Source: CAZQFV01 sp964592645
Lineage (GTDB): Bacteria; Chloroflexota; Chloroflexia; DTKN01
Direction of reading: 5' to 3'
DNA: 64,000 nt
Assembly: GCA_964592645.1 (NCBI GenBank)
Contig: CAZQFV010000005.1
Coordinates: forward strand, 1 to 64,000
The stretch's first letter is position 1, and every line of letters starts with the position of its first letter. Shown piece after piece: positions 48,473 through 56,804 of this stretch. Below the pieces are notes generated by a model. The model was given only the letters and a program-made list of their open reading frames with translations. It did not search any database and was not told the DNA's origin. Position numbers and translations under genes: made by a program.

Positions 48473-48499
48473 ACCTGTCCCGTTGCCGAGGAGGTTCCC

Positions 48500-49192
48500 T
48501 TGGCCCGCCCGCTGGTCAGTCATCCGCAACCGGTCCCCTATCAGATATCGCCCCCGCCGGCCGCCCCGACCCTGCCCCTGCGCGGGTCCGGGCTGGTGAT
48601 CCGCCACCTGGAACGCCAGGACCTGGACCGCCGCCAGGAGTGGCCGCCGTTCGACGATCCCCTGCACCTGATCTGGGATATGCCGCGCTGCAGCGCGCAG
48701 GAGAACGACAGTTGGTACGCCCAGGTGAACGATGGGCAGCACCGCCTGGCCTATGCCATCGACAACCTCTCCGGTCAACTGATCGGCATGCTTTCGCTGC
48801 GCGAGATCTGCTGGGGCCGGTCGGCTCGCCTGGGCATCTCCCTCTGCTCGCAGCACGTCGGGCGGGGCCATGGGACGGCAGCGATGCGGCTGTTCCTGCC
48901 CTACTACTTTCTGACGCTGGGGTTCTATCGGCTGGACCTGGATGTAGCCGCGGCCAACCGGCGCGCGGTGCGCTGTTATGAGAAGGTTGGGTTCCGCCGC
49001 GTGGGTACCCGTTGGCAGACGCTCGATGCCCCGATCGACGAGCGTATCTTCGAACAACCGGAATATGCTCCCCAGCTCCGTTTCTTCCGCCGGTCGTGGG
49101 GCAGGACTGAGACGGTGTACCTGGACATGGAGCTACAGCGGGGGGAGTGGGAAAGGCAACGGGAGAGGGAGGCGTCCCTCGGCGCGAGATGA
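48500..49192 (+). CDS. GNAT family N-acetyltransferase
   Basis: 230 residues. RimJ/RimL-like GNAT fold: GLVIRHLERQDLDRRQEWPP at the start of the domain (~residue 33), LIGMLSLREICW on beta 4, an acetyl-CoA pyrophosphate loop in CSQHVGRGHGTAAMRLFL, and LDVAAANRRAVRCYEKVGFRRVG at the C-terminal part. A ~30-residue extension precedes the domain and a ~40-residue tail follows it. The acceptor (protein N terminus, antibiotic or small amine) is unknown. TTG start at 48500 with GAGGAGG five bases upstream, 27 bases after the preceding gene. Confidence 0.9.
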   Translation: MARPLVSHPQPVPYQISPPPAAPTLPLRGSGLVIRHLERQDLDRRQEWPPFDDPLHLIWDMPRCSAQENDSWYAQVNDGQHRLAYAIDNLSGQLIGMLSLREICWGRSARLGISLCSQHVGRGHGTAAMRLFLPYYFLTLGFYRLDLDVAAANRRAVRCYEKVGFRRVGTRWQTLDAPIDERIFEQPEYAPQLRFFRRSWGRTETVYLDMELQRGEWERQREREASLGAR

Positions 49193-49252
49193 GCGGATCA
49201 GGGGAGCCTCATCCAGCTTCCTGAGACGGTGCGGGCGGCATCGGAGGTGGAC

Positions 49253-50344
49253 ATGTCCCGTTTACAACGCTTACAGCAAATCTTGAGGAAGGCCGGCCTG
49301 CCGGGGATAGCCATCGTCCCCGGCCCCAACCTGCGCTACCTCACCGGCCTGTCCATGCACCAGAGCGAGCGCCTGGCGCTGGCGCTGTTCCAGGAGGAAC
49401 GCGGCTTCCTGGTGCTGCCGGCGCTGGAGGTGCCGCGGGCCCGCGAGCAGTTGACCACAGAGATGGAGTTGCTGCCCTGGAGCGACGAGGAGGGGCCGGA
49501 GGCGGCGCTGCGCCGGCTGCGCGAGCGCCTGCGGCTCTCCGGGGAACGGATCGGGGTGGAGGAGCGCGGCATGCGCCTGTTGGAATGGCATGCCCTGCAG
49601 CGGGCCTTTCCCCTGTGCCGGGGAGAGCCATCCGATCCGCTGCTGGCCGAGCTGCGTATGCTCAAGGAGCCCGGCGAGATTGCCGATATGCGCCGGGCCG
49701 CGGCCATCCTGGAGGAAGGGCTGGAATCCGCGCTGGAGCAGATCCGCCCGGGGATGAGCGAGCGCCAGATCGCGCGGGCCTGGCAGTGGGCCGTGTCCGA
49801 GATGGGGGGCGAGTCGTACGGCGACCTACCGATCGTCGTCGCCGGCCCGCGGGGGGCCTCGCCGCACAACGTCCCCTCGGAGCGCCCGGTGGAGCAAGGC
49901 GAGCTGGTGACGCTGGACTGGGCCGCCGGCGTGAACGGCTACTATGCCGATATCACGCGCACGGTGGCCCTGGGCGATCCGGGGCCGGAACGGCGACGCA
50001 TCTATGAGCTGGTGCTGCGGGCCAACGCGGCCGGCCGGGCCGCGGTCAAGCCTGGAGTGGCGGCCGAGGCGATCGACCAGGCGGCCCGCCGGGTGATCGT
50101 CGAGGGCGGGTACGGGCCGGCCTTTCTGCACCGCACCGGGCACGGCCTGGGGCTGGAGGTGCACGAGCCGCCATACATCGTGCAGGGCAATGCCCAGCCC
50201 CTGCAGGCCGGCATGACCTTTACCGTGGAGCCGGGCATCTACGTGGAGGGGCTGGGAGGCGTGCGCATCGAGGACGACCTCCTGGTGACCGAGGAGGGCG
50301 GCGAGAGCCTGACGACGATGGACCGGGAGTTGCGGGTGCTGTAG
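49253..50344 (+). CDS. M24 family Xaa-Pro aminopeptidase-like metallopeptidase
   Basis: 363 residues. Creatinase-type N-terminal domain (VPGPNLRYLTGLSMHQSERL) and pita-bread catalytic domain with all five metal ligands: LDWAAG and DITRT (Asp, Asp), HRTGHGLG (His), TVEPGIY (Glu) and RIEDDLLV (Glu). It removes N-terminal residues before proline (PepQ/PepP type); dipeptidase and aminopeptidase forms cannot be separated by eye. The start is ATG at 49253 with GGAGG upstream. Last plus-strand gene before the facing restriction-modification block. Confidence 0.92.
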   Translation: MSRLQRLQQILRKAGLPGIAIVPGPNLRYLTGLSMHQSERLALALFQEERGFLVLPALEVPRAREQLTTEMELLPWSDEEGPEAALRRLRERLRLSGERIGVEERGMRLLEWHALQRAFPLCRGEPSDPLLAELRMLKEPGEIADMRRAAAILEEGLESALEQIRPGMSERQIARAWQWAVSEMGGESYGDLPIVVAGPRGASPHNVPSERPVEQGELVTLDWAAGVNGYYADITRTVALGDPGPERRRIYELVLRANAAGRAAVKPGVAAEAIDQAARRVIVEGGYGPAFLHRTGHGLGLEVHEPPYIVQGNAQPLQAGMTFTVEPGIYVEGLGGVRIEDDLLVTEEGGESLTTMDRELRVL

Positions 50345-50347
50345 GTA

Positions 50348-50382
50348 TAGACTCCCAAAGTCATTCAGACTTTGGGAGTCTA
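50348..50382. terminator. Perfect 15-bp hairpin between convergent genes
   Basis: TAGACTCCCAAAGTC (50348-50362), loop ATTCA, GACTTTGGGAGTCTA (50368-50382). It lies right after the M24 peptidase stop and ahead of the facing nuclease gene. No T-run; it may be a bidirectional terminator or a dispersed palindromic element marking the edge of the restriction-modification insertion. Confidence 0.55.
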
Positions 50383-50419
50383 CAATCTCGGGACTCGGAC
50401 CCTCAGCGAGTTCACGAAG

Positions 50420-51246
50420 CTAATCGTTGGTAATCAGCAGTACTTTCGTGACGGTCGTATACGTTCGATTGCCGAAAGTGAATGCTATCTCATCAGACTG
50501 GGTAACATCCTCACCAGCAAGAAACTCGTCGACCCTACGAAACACCAGCGGGAATTCCCTCTTCAGTTTCCAGCTCTGGGTGGGATTCTTGCGGTCAAAG
50601 AGAACCACGTAGAAGCGATTGTCCGCGCCGAATCGCTGTGCTCCCTGATGCTCGTACATCCAAACACCCAGATCCCGAGGTCTTTGCAGCGCCAACTCTG
50701 GATCATACCCCTTGGGTAGGTAGGTGACCTTCAGGTCAAACGGCTGTCCGGCGTAGAACAGATCAACACCCTTCACAGACTTGAGGGTGGGCACAACCCG
50801 CGGATGCATGGCGATGTGTTCTTCAATCAGGACGGTAGTCCAATGGTTGAACCAGGTGCAGATCACATAGTTGGCAACTTCATCACACAACCGCTCCCTA
50901 ACAGCACTCAACAACTGCCCAAGTGCGACGTACCTGCGGACGTACTTTGATCGAGTTGCCCCTGCACTACCCCCAAAAAGAAGTCCTCCACCTTGGAGAG
51001 TTCTGCCTGTAGGTCCTCATCTGAGATGATCGCTCTTCTGGTTACTATTCTCTCCCGCAGGTACGATCCCCTGATGAACCGATCAGTTACCTCGCCGCTG
51101 ATGTTGGCGTCAAGCAGTCTCTTGACCAAGACAGCGGATGAACCAGAGGGATCCACCCGCACAATCCTTGCCAGATCTCGCAGGAGTGGCATCGGGACCG
51201 TGTTCAGCTTCATATTCAGAGCTTGATTAGCGCTCAGCAGGGCCAT
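50420..51246 (-). pseudogene. PD-(D/E)xK restriction endonuclease gene split by a one-base frameshift
   Basis: Two minus-strand frames belong to one protein. The first runs from ATG 51246 (GGAGGAAGGG upstream; MALLSANQALNMKLN) to about 50975. The second continues in the neighbouring frame to 50420. Restoring one G in the G5 run (50970-50974) after T5 joins them as KVEDFFLGGSAGATRSKYVR and gives a smooth protein of about 275 residues. The C-terminal part has a nuclease-like KGVDLFYAGQPFDLKVTYLP (Asp, then D-L-K). It directly follows a DNA methyltransferase, overlapping it by 20 bases, so a type II restriction partner is likely. The break may be a real inactivation, programmed slippage or a sequencing error. 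Base composition is visibly lower in G+C than the surroundings. Confidence 0.75.
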
Positions 51247-52387
51247 TTCCCTTCCTCCGACCTTTTCGGAAGAGCAGGATATACTCATGTTTGAACACGT
51301 AGAACCCGCCGACCAGAGCCCGATAGCGCCACAACCCCTGTTGCTGGCGCTTGGCCCGCGTTTCTTCAAAGTTCTTGACTATGATGCTCTTCAGGGTGTA
51401 GCCGTATCGCAAAACCTCCTGCATAGTATAGAATCCGAGAGGTACCCATTCCCCCTGGGTATACTTGTCCCCAATGACAACTGCCAAGTAACGGCCATTC
51501 TCAAGAACCGGATAGGTCCTTTCGACCACCTGCCCAAACATATCCAGAAATTCCGCTACGGAACCCGCAGTAGATAGATCGCGAGCATTATCGCTGAATC
51601 GGATGATATCATGATACGGAGGATGCATAATCAGCAGCTGTACCGCGTCAATGCCTCGCTCCTTGAGCAAAGTGGGGAAATCGAGTGCCGTACTGTCCCC
51701 TTCAATGATATCCGTCACAACTCCCTGGTCGTTTCGTTCTTGAGCTACAAGCTGCCGGGCGCTATCGGCAACCTTTGGATTCAACTCCACCCCAATGCCA
51801 TTTCTGCCCAGCCGCCTGCATTCGATGAGCGTAGTGCCACTGCCGGCGAAAGGATCCAGCACCCAGTCACCCTTTTTCGTGTATCTCAGCATCATCTGAT
51901 GGGGGATATGGGGAATGAAGTTGCCCCAGTACCAACCCAAGTGAGCCCCGGAGTTATCCCGGCGCTTGAGGTTCCACAGGCTATCAGTGATTATCTCATC
52001 GTACTCCTTCCAACGCAGAAGGTTGATGTCGTTGATCCTGCCCGTTTGAACCCGCTCGGCGCTTGCCTTGAGTCGGGCGATGTAGTAGTGTGCACGCTGT
52101 ATCGTATGCGAATCCGTAATCTGGTCCAGTTCGGACTGCAGGACATCCTCGCGGAACGTGATGACATCTCCATCCTCACCGCCAGAGATCAGAGCTTCTT
52201 GACTGCTCCGATGAGAGAAGAGAGACAATCTCAACTGCGCAATACGCCTCTTTACTGCAGATATGTCGTCATCGGCGATGCACTCCTCCAGCACTTGGAT
52301 GAGCCACGCCCGATTGACAGGCATCCACGTACGGTCCACCGCAACCTGCTCTTCCATATCGAGGAACTGCATCTGTCTTGCACTCAT
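51227..52387 (-). CDS. DNA methyltransferase of a restriction-modification system
   Basis: 386 residues. The AdoMet motif VLDPFAGSGTTLIECRRLGR is followed by IGVELNPKVADSARQL. The catalytic-type motif reads MHPPYHDIIRF, with His where Asp, Asn or Ser is usual before PPY. Later segments (GRYLAVVIGDKY, LFRKGRRKG) fit N6-adenine/N4-cytosine methylases (N6_N4_Mtase family). A ~150-residue N-terminal region may recognise DNA. The start chosen is ATG at 52387 with GAGGTGG upstream; TTG at 52405 is an alternative. It overlaps the downstream nuclease gene. The lower G+C and its position after a radical SAM operon suggest acquisition by transfer. Target sequence unknown. Confidence 0.88.
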   Translation of the reverse strand: MSARQMQFLDMEEQVAVDRTWMPVNRAWLIQVLEECIADDDISAVKRRIAQLRLSLFSHRSSQEALISGGEDGDVITFREDVLQSELDQITDSHTIQRAHYYIARLKASAERVQTGRINDINLLRWKEYDEIITDSLWNLKRRDNSGAHLGWYWGNFIPHIPHQMMLRYTKKGDWVLDPFAGSGTTLIECRRLGRNGIGVELNPKVADSARQLVAQERNDQGVVTDIIEGDSTALDFPTLLKERGIDAVQLLIMHPPYHDIIRFSDNARDLSTAGSVAEFLDMFGQVVERTYPVLENGRYLAVVIGDKYTQGEWVPLGFYTMQEVLRYGYTLKSIIVKNFEETRAKRQQQGLWRYRALVGGFYVFKHEYILLFRKGRRKGNGPAER

Positions 52388-52415
52388 GCCGTTCCACCTC
52401 AACACCCAACTGATC

Positions 52416-54275
52416 CTACGTCGATTTTTCTATTCTATCACATTTTCCCACCCGCCGCACGCCGCAGCCGGAGCAGTCGCCCTGCCGGCAGTCGGGGGTG
52501 GTCTCGCCGCGCAGCGCCCGGCGGTACTCCCGCCAGAGGAAGGCCTTGCTCACTCCGCAGGAGATATGGCTCCAGGGGAACAGCTCGTCGCGCGGGCGGG
52601 GGCGGTGGGCGTAAAAGGCCGGGTCCAGGCCGGCCTGGGCCAAGGCGCTCCACCACACCTCCGGCTGAAAATGCTCCTCCCAGGCGTCGAAGCGCGCCCC
52701 ACCCTTCCAGGCCGCCAGGATCACCGGCCCCAGGCGGCGGTCGCCGCGGGCCAGGACCGCCTCCAGCCGGCTGCCGTCCAGGTCGTGCCAGGAGAAGTCG
52801 ATCCCCGGGCCGCGCAGCCCACGTCGCAGGAAACGCACCTTCTCCTGCAGGATCTCGGGCTCCTCCTGCCCCGCCCACTGGAACGGCGTGTGCGCCTTGG
52901 GCACAAAAGGGGCCACGCTGACGCTGATCGCCGCGCGCCGGCCGACGTGCCCCCGGCCGAGGCGCAGCGCCTCCTGGACCATATCCACCAGCCCCTGCAG
53001 ATCGGACGTTGTCTCGGTGGGCAGGCCGATCACAAAGTAGAGCTTTACCCGATGCCAGCCGTGAGAGAAGGCCGCCTCCAGCGTCGCCCGTAGGTCCGCG
53101 GCGGTGAGCCCCTTGTTGATGACGTCGCGCAAGCGTTGGGTGCCGGCCTCCGGGGCAAAGGTCAGGCCGGTGCGGCGGCGCTGCGAGATGAGTTCGGCCA
53201 GGGCGATGGAGAACGAGTCCAGGCGCAGCGAAGGGAGCGATAGGGTCAGGCCGGCCGGGCCGTGATCCTCCACCAGGCCGCGCAGCAGCTCCTCGATGCG
53301 GCTATAGTCGCTGGAGCTGAAGGAGAGCAGGGAAAGCTCCTCGTAGCCGGTGTTGGCCAGCAGCTCGCGGGCCGCGGCGCGCACCGCCTCGGGCGAACGC
53401 TCGCGCACCGGGCGGTAGAGCATGCCGGCCTGGCAGAAGCGGCAGCCCCGGGTGCAGCCGCGCTGGATCTCGATCACCGCGCGGTCGTGCACCGAGTCCA
53501 CATAGGGGACCACCGGGCGCACGACCACCGGCGAGTTCGCCAGGTTGGCGACGACGCGCTTGGTCACGCGGCGGGGGATGCCGGGGCCGGCCGGCACGAC
53601 GGCGGCCACCGTCCCGTCGGCGTGGTAGCGGACCTGGTAGAAGCGCGGCACATAGATGCCCGGGATGGCCGCCGCCCGCCGCAGGAAGGACTCGCGGTCG
53701 CCCCCGGCGGCGCGCACCTCCATCCACAGCGCGGCCAGGTCGTCCATGGCCTCCTCCCCCTCGCCGACCACGAAGAGGTCGAAGAAGGCGGCCATGGGTT
53801 CGGGGTTGTAAGCGCCGGACCCGCCGGCGATCACCAGGGGGTGGGAAGCGCCGCGCTCGGCGGCCAGCAGCGGCAGGCCGGCCAGGTCGAGGATGGAGAG
53901 GACGTTGCTGTAGGTCAGCTCATAGGGCAGGCTGATGCCGAGGAAGTCGAAATCGGCCAGGGGATGCATGCTCTCCAGGCTGTAGAGCGGCAGGCCGGCG
54001 CGGCGCAGGGCGGCGTCCATGTCGCTCCAGGGGGCGTAGACGCGCTCGGCCAAGACGCCGGGGAGGCGGTTCAGCCGGTCGTAGAGGATCATCAGCCCCA
54101 GGTTGGCCATGCCCACCTCGTAGAGGTCGGGGTAGGCCAGGGCGATGCGCAGGCGCGCCGCGGTCCAATCGGCGCGGCGGGCATTCCATTCCGCGCCGCT
54201 GTAGCGGGCCGGCCGGCCAACGGTGGGGAGAAGCCATTCCAGTTGGGGAAATAGGGGGGGAACTGTATCACTCAC
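52416..54275 (-). CDS. Radical SAM protein with B12-binding-like N-terminal domain (TIGR03960-like)
   Basis: 619 residues. The N-terminal ~200 residues (IALAYPDLYEVGMANLGLMI, VIAGGSGAYNPEPMA) have the cobalamin-binding-type Rossmann layout. The radical SAM cluster site CTRGCRFC is at about residue 272 (IEIQRGCTRGCRFCQAGMLY), followed by SLPSLRLDSF and FAPEAGTQRLRDVINKG. This is the uncharacterised family often found with a TIGR03936-like partner in Chloroflexota, Firmicutes and others. The C terminus is Cys-rich (CRQGDCSGCGVRRVGKC). GTG at 54275 overlaps the stop of the upstream 81-residue gene, which implies translational coupling. The reaction is not known. Confidence 0.9.
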   Translation of the reverse strand: MSDTVPPLFPQLEWLLPTVGRPARYSGAEWNARRADWTAARLRIALAYPDLYEVGMANLGLMILYDRLNRLPGVLAERVYAPWSDMDAALRRAGLPLYSLESMHPLADFDFLGISLPYELTYSNVLSILDLAGLPLLAAERGASHPLVIAGGSGAYNPEPMAAFFDLFVVGEGEEAMDDLAALWMEVRAAGGDRESFLRRAAAIPGIYVPRFYQVRYHADGTVAAVVPAGPGIPRRVTKRVVANLANSPVVVRPVVPYVDSVHDRAVIEIQRGCTRGCRFCQAGMLYRPVRERSPEAVRAAARELLANTGYEELSLLSFSSSDYSRIEELLRGLVEDHGPAGLTLSLPSLRLDSFSIALAELISQRRRTGLTFAPEAGTQRLRDVINKGLTAADLRATLEAAFSHGWHRVKLYFVIGLPTETTSDLQGLVDMVQEALRLGRGHVGRRAAISVSVAPFVPKAHTPFQWAGQEEPEILQEKVRFLRRGLRGPGIDFSWHDLDGSRLEAVLARGDRRLGPVILAAWKGGARFDAWEEHFQPEVWWSALAQAGLDPAFYAHRPRPRDELFPWSHISCGVSKAFLWREYRRALRGETTPDCRQGDCSGCGVRRVGKCDRIEKST

Positions 54276-54513
54276 GGAAGAACTCGGCGACTTCCACTTC
54301 TTCTTCTTCCCCGCGCAGGACCTCGACGATGCTGATGCGGTGCCAGGGCAGGAAGAAGTTGGTCGCCCCCCGCGTGATGTACGACAGCGGCTTGCCGTCT
54401 CGCTTGCGCGGGTTGGTGAACGCCAGGAACTGGTCCTTGGGCTCGGGCAACGCCTCGGCATCTCCCAGGAACGGCTCTTCCCCCAGGACATGGATCAACA
54501 AAGTATGGGGCAC
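54268..54513 (-). CDS. Small conserved-looking acidic protein coupled to radical SAM gene
   Basis: 81 residues, starting VPHTLLIHVLGEEPFLGDAE and ending in an acidic tail (LRGEEEEVEVAEFFRE). The middle, YITRGATNFFLPWHRISIVEVL, looks like a small beta-barrel. GTG start at 54513 with GGAGG upstream; its stop overlaps the GTG start of the radical SAM gene by 8 bases. I do not recognise a named family. The coupling suggests it works with, or regulates, the radical SAM protein. Confidence 0.7.
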   Translation of the reverse strand: MPHTLLIHVLGEEPFLGDAEALPEPKDQFLAFTNPRKRDGKPLSYITRGATNFFLPWHRISIVEVLRGEEEEVEVAEFFRE

Positions 54514-54565
54514 CGCTTTCCTCCATCGCGCTCGACCGATCCCCACGTCCGGCGTGCCCGGCAGC

Positions 54566-55090
54566 TCACGGGCGGTACTCCTCGACGATCACCCGCAGCA
54601 CCAGGTTGCCCAGGCGGATCTCGTCCCCGTCTTTGAAGGGTACGGCCGTGTGGGGGGGCAGCTTGTTACGGTTCAGGAAGGACCCGTTCATGCTGTTCAG
54701 GTCCTCCAGAAAAAAGTCGTCGCCCCGGCGGATGATGCGCGCATGCCGACGGGAGACGCCGGCCATGTAGCCGTTGTCCTGGCTCAGGTCGACCTCCGGG
54801 AAGATGCCCCCGCCGGGGTCGGCGCGCCCGATCAGCAGGACCTCGCCCAGGGGGCAGGGGATCGTTCGACCGCTGTTCAGGACGAGCAGCCGCAGCTGCG
54901 TGGGCGAGATTTGGGCGGTCGTCTTGCCGGTGGAAGCCCGCGGGTCGGCCTCCGGCGCGGCCGGCACTTCGGTCGCCTCCACGGCCGGCTTCAGGGCCGC
55001 CTGCTCGACGCCCTCCAGGCTGGAACCACACTCGGGGCAGAAAACCGTTCCTTCCAGCAGCTCGTGGTGGCAGTACGGACAGATGATCAT
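54566..55090 (-). CDS. FHA domain protein with N-terminal zinc ribbon
   Basis: 174 residues. An N-terminal zinc ribbon (CPYCHHELLEG...FCPECGSSL) and a linker are followed by an FHA domain: LLIGRADPGGGIFPEVDLSQ, GVSRRHARIIRRG and LEDLNSMNGSFLNRNKL contain the conserved Gly-Arg, Ser-x-x-His and Asn-Gly phosphothreonine-binding positions. It should read Ser/Thr phosphorylation, though no kinase is in the window. ATG at 55090 with GGAG six bases upstream. It is 70 bases after a VWA-domain gene on the same strand; VWA and FHA proteins often serve in one phospho-signalling or chaperone module. Confidence 0.92.
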   Translation of the reverse strand: MIICPYCHHELLEGTVFCPECGSSLEGVEQAALKPAVEATEVPAAPEADPRASTGKTTAQISPTQLRLLVLNSGRTIPCPLGEVLLIGRADPGGGIFPEVDLSQDNGYMAGVSRRHARIIRRGDDFFLEDLNSMNGSFLNRNKLPPHTAVPFKDGDEIRLGNLVLRVIVEEYRP

Positions 55091-55160
55091 GGTTTGCTCC
55101 ATATAGCAACGAAATGGCCCCCGGTCACCCGGCGCCGCGGCCGGCCCGGACCATGGCACG

Positions 55161-56426
55161 TCAAGACCCCTGGCCGGGACGCCGCCGGCCCAGCCGCTGG
55201 GTGCCGTAGACGATCTCCTTCTTGCCGATCGCCGACGTCCGTCCCGTGCGCGCCATCTGCTCGGCTTCCTGCTCGACAGCACGGGCCAGCCGCACCTCTC
55301 CCATCTGCATCAGGCGGGTGGCGGCTGCCTCCAGCCTCCGGGTAGCCTGGTCGATATTGCCCCGGCGCGCCTCCTGCCAAGCGGCCTCCTGCAGTTGGAA
55401 GGCCGTCATCTTCTGCAGCGCCTGGAGAAGGTTCTCCGGGATATCGGCGCTTTTGGGCAGGCCGGACACGAATCGCGGCCGCAGATCGTACTTGGTGTCC
55501 CGTCCGTACCGGTCCCGCGGCAGGCGGTAGGAAAACAGCACCTGCAGCAGGTGCTGCTCGCCTTGCGGCAGCGGCGGCACGAGCAGCTCGGCCAGGAACA
55601 CTTGGGGCTCCGCGCCCATCCACTCGCCCAGGGGGACCTGGTAATCGCCTCCGCGCGGGGATGCTCGCAGCACCAGCGGCACCACGTCGGGCGAGATGCG
55701 GAAAAAGTGCCGCACGGCACAACCCTCGAAGGGGCGCAGGACCATGACCATCTCCTGGGCGACGATGCCCTGCAGCAGGCGCATCTCCTCGCGGAAGATG
55801 GAAGTGATCGCCTCGGCGTTGGCGATATACTCGCTGCGGCTGTTGCCGTGGGCGGCAATCGTCGCCAACAGGTCCTCGTTCCACTCCTCGCCCACGCCCA
55901 GGGCCGTGATGCCGATGCCGGCCTCCTGGGCCTGGCGCGCCAGCTCCACGCAGCGGTTCTCGTCGCCATAGGTCTGGCCGTCGGTGAGCAGGATGATGCG
56001 CCGCACGCCCGAGAAGGCCACCACCCGGTACATCTGCTCCAGGGTTTGCTCCAGGCCCCGCGCCATCTCCGTCCCGCCGCTGGCCTGTACCTCCGAGATG
56101 TGCTCGCGCAGGGCGGCGCTGGCCTGCACGGACTGCCGGGGGACAACGACCGTGGCGTGATCGTTGAAGGTGATCAGGCAGAAGTAGTCTTCGTGGGTCA
56201 GCTGGTTGGTGATGTAGCGGGCGGACTCCTTGGCCTTCTGGAGGCGTTCGCCGCGCATCGAGCTGCTGTTGTCGAGCAGCAAGCAGATGTCCAAGGGCAG
56301 GCGCGACTGGGATTGCCCCTCGGCAGCCGGGAAGATCTCCACCAGGAGATACAGCAGTTGCTCCTCGGAGAGCACCGGCAACTGCCCGCGGCTAGGTTGG
56401 CAGTGCATGTGGATGTCGCGCTCCAT
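55161..56426 (-). CDS. von Willebrand factor A domain protein
   Basis: 421 residues, no signal peptide. A VWA domain from residue ~43 has an intact MIDAS: DICLLLDNSSSMRG (D-x-S-x-S), the Thr in ASGGTEMARG and the Asp in ILLTDGQTYGDENR. A beta-rich middle (~220-330) and a helical C terminus (ALQKMTAFQLQEAAWQEARR) follow. This matches cytosolic VWA proteins that scaffold complexes through metal-dependent contacts. ATG at 56426. The first gene of a minus-strand unit with FHA, the small coupled protein and radical SAM downstream, behind a near-consensus promoter. Confidence 0.9.
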   Translation of the reverse strand: MERDIHMHCQPSRGQLPVLSEEQLLYLLVEIFPAAEGQSQSRLPLDICLLLDNSSSMRGERLQKAKESARYITNQLTHEDYFCLITFNDHATVVVPRQSVQASAALREHISEVQASGGTEMARGLEQTLEQMYRVVAFSGVRRIILLTDGQTYGDENRCVELARQAQEAGIGITALGVGEEWNEDLLATIAAHGNSRSEYIANAEAITSIFREEMRLLQGIVAQEMVMVLRPFEGCAVRHFFRISPDVVPLVLRASPRGGDYQVPLGEWMGAEPQVFLAELLVPPLPQGEQHLLQVLFSYRLPRDRYGRDTKYDLRPRFVSGLPKSADIPENLLQALQKMTAFQLQEAAWQEARRGNIDQATRRLEAAATRLMQMGEVRLARAVEQEAEQMARTGRTSAIGKKEIVYGTQRLGRRRPGQGS

Positions 56427-56474
56427 AGACGGCTCCTCTCATGCTCCCCGGTCCAAATCGATCTTGCCTGGACC

Positions 56475-56503
56475 ATTATAGCCCGTGGGATGCCGTTTGT
56501 AAA
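56475..56503 (-). promoter_or_regulatory. Promoter of the VWA-FHA-radical SAM unit
   Basis: Minus-strand TTTACA (56503-56498), a 17-base spacer and TATAAT (56480-56475), about 50 bases upstream of the VWA start. Confidence 0.7.
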
Positions 56504-56536
56504 GAGGCTACCGGCATGGCCGCCAAGCCGATCCCA

Positions 56537-56803
56537 TCATTGCATCCGCAGCATCAGCCCCAGGACCCGCTGCAGGTGCCGGCGCACCTGGGGCATGTCG
56601 CCGGCCTCCACCTGGTCCGGCAGGCAGTGGCTGAGGTAATGGGCAATCACCTGCAGCCCGGCCTGGTCCAGCGCCGAGCGGGCCGCCAGCAGTTGGGTCA
56701 GGATGTCCTCGCAGGACTTTTCCTCCTCGACCATCCGGGCAAGGCCGCGCACCTGCCCTTCGATGCGCCGCAGACGGGCAATGACCTCTTCTTTCTCCGA
56801 CAT
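56537..56803 (-). CDS. CsoR/FrmR family metal- or thiol-sensing repressor
   Basis: 88 residues, all-helical. RLRRIEGQVRGLARMVEEEK is the family start; the sensor residues are the Cys in KSCEDILTQL and the His/Cys in HYLSHCL, the x-Cys-His-Cys pattern of copper-sensing CsoR. Persulfide or formaldehyde sensors of this family keep only some of these positions, so Cu(I) sensing is favoured but not proven. One base separates its start from the tpiA stop, so it is translated as part of the pgk-tpiA transcript. No copper-export gene lies beside it. Confidence 0.92.
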   Translation of the reverse strand: MSEKEEVIARLRRIEGQVRGLARMVEEEKSCEDILTQLLAARSALDQAGLQVIAHYLSHCLPDQVEAGDMPQVRRHLQRVLGLMLRMQ

Positions 56804-56804
56804 G

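Noticed and set aside
50348..50382. Single palindrome as a CRISPR remnant
   Set aside because: Only one copy and no spacer-repeat periodicity; fits a hairpin terminator or dispersed palindrome.
50420..51369. Two separate small genes downstream of the methyltransferase
   Set aside because: The second frame stays open upstream of its apparent start and joins smoothly to the first if one base is added at the G5 run; the first frame's tail after the run looks unnatural.
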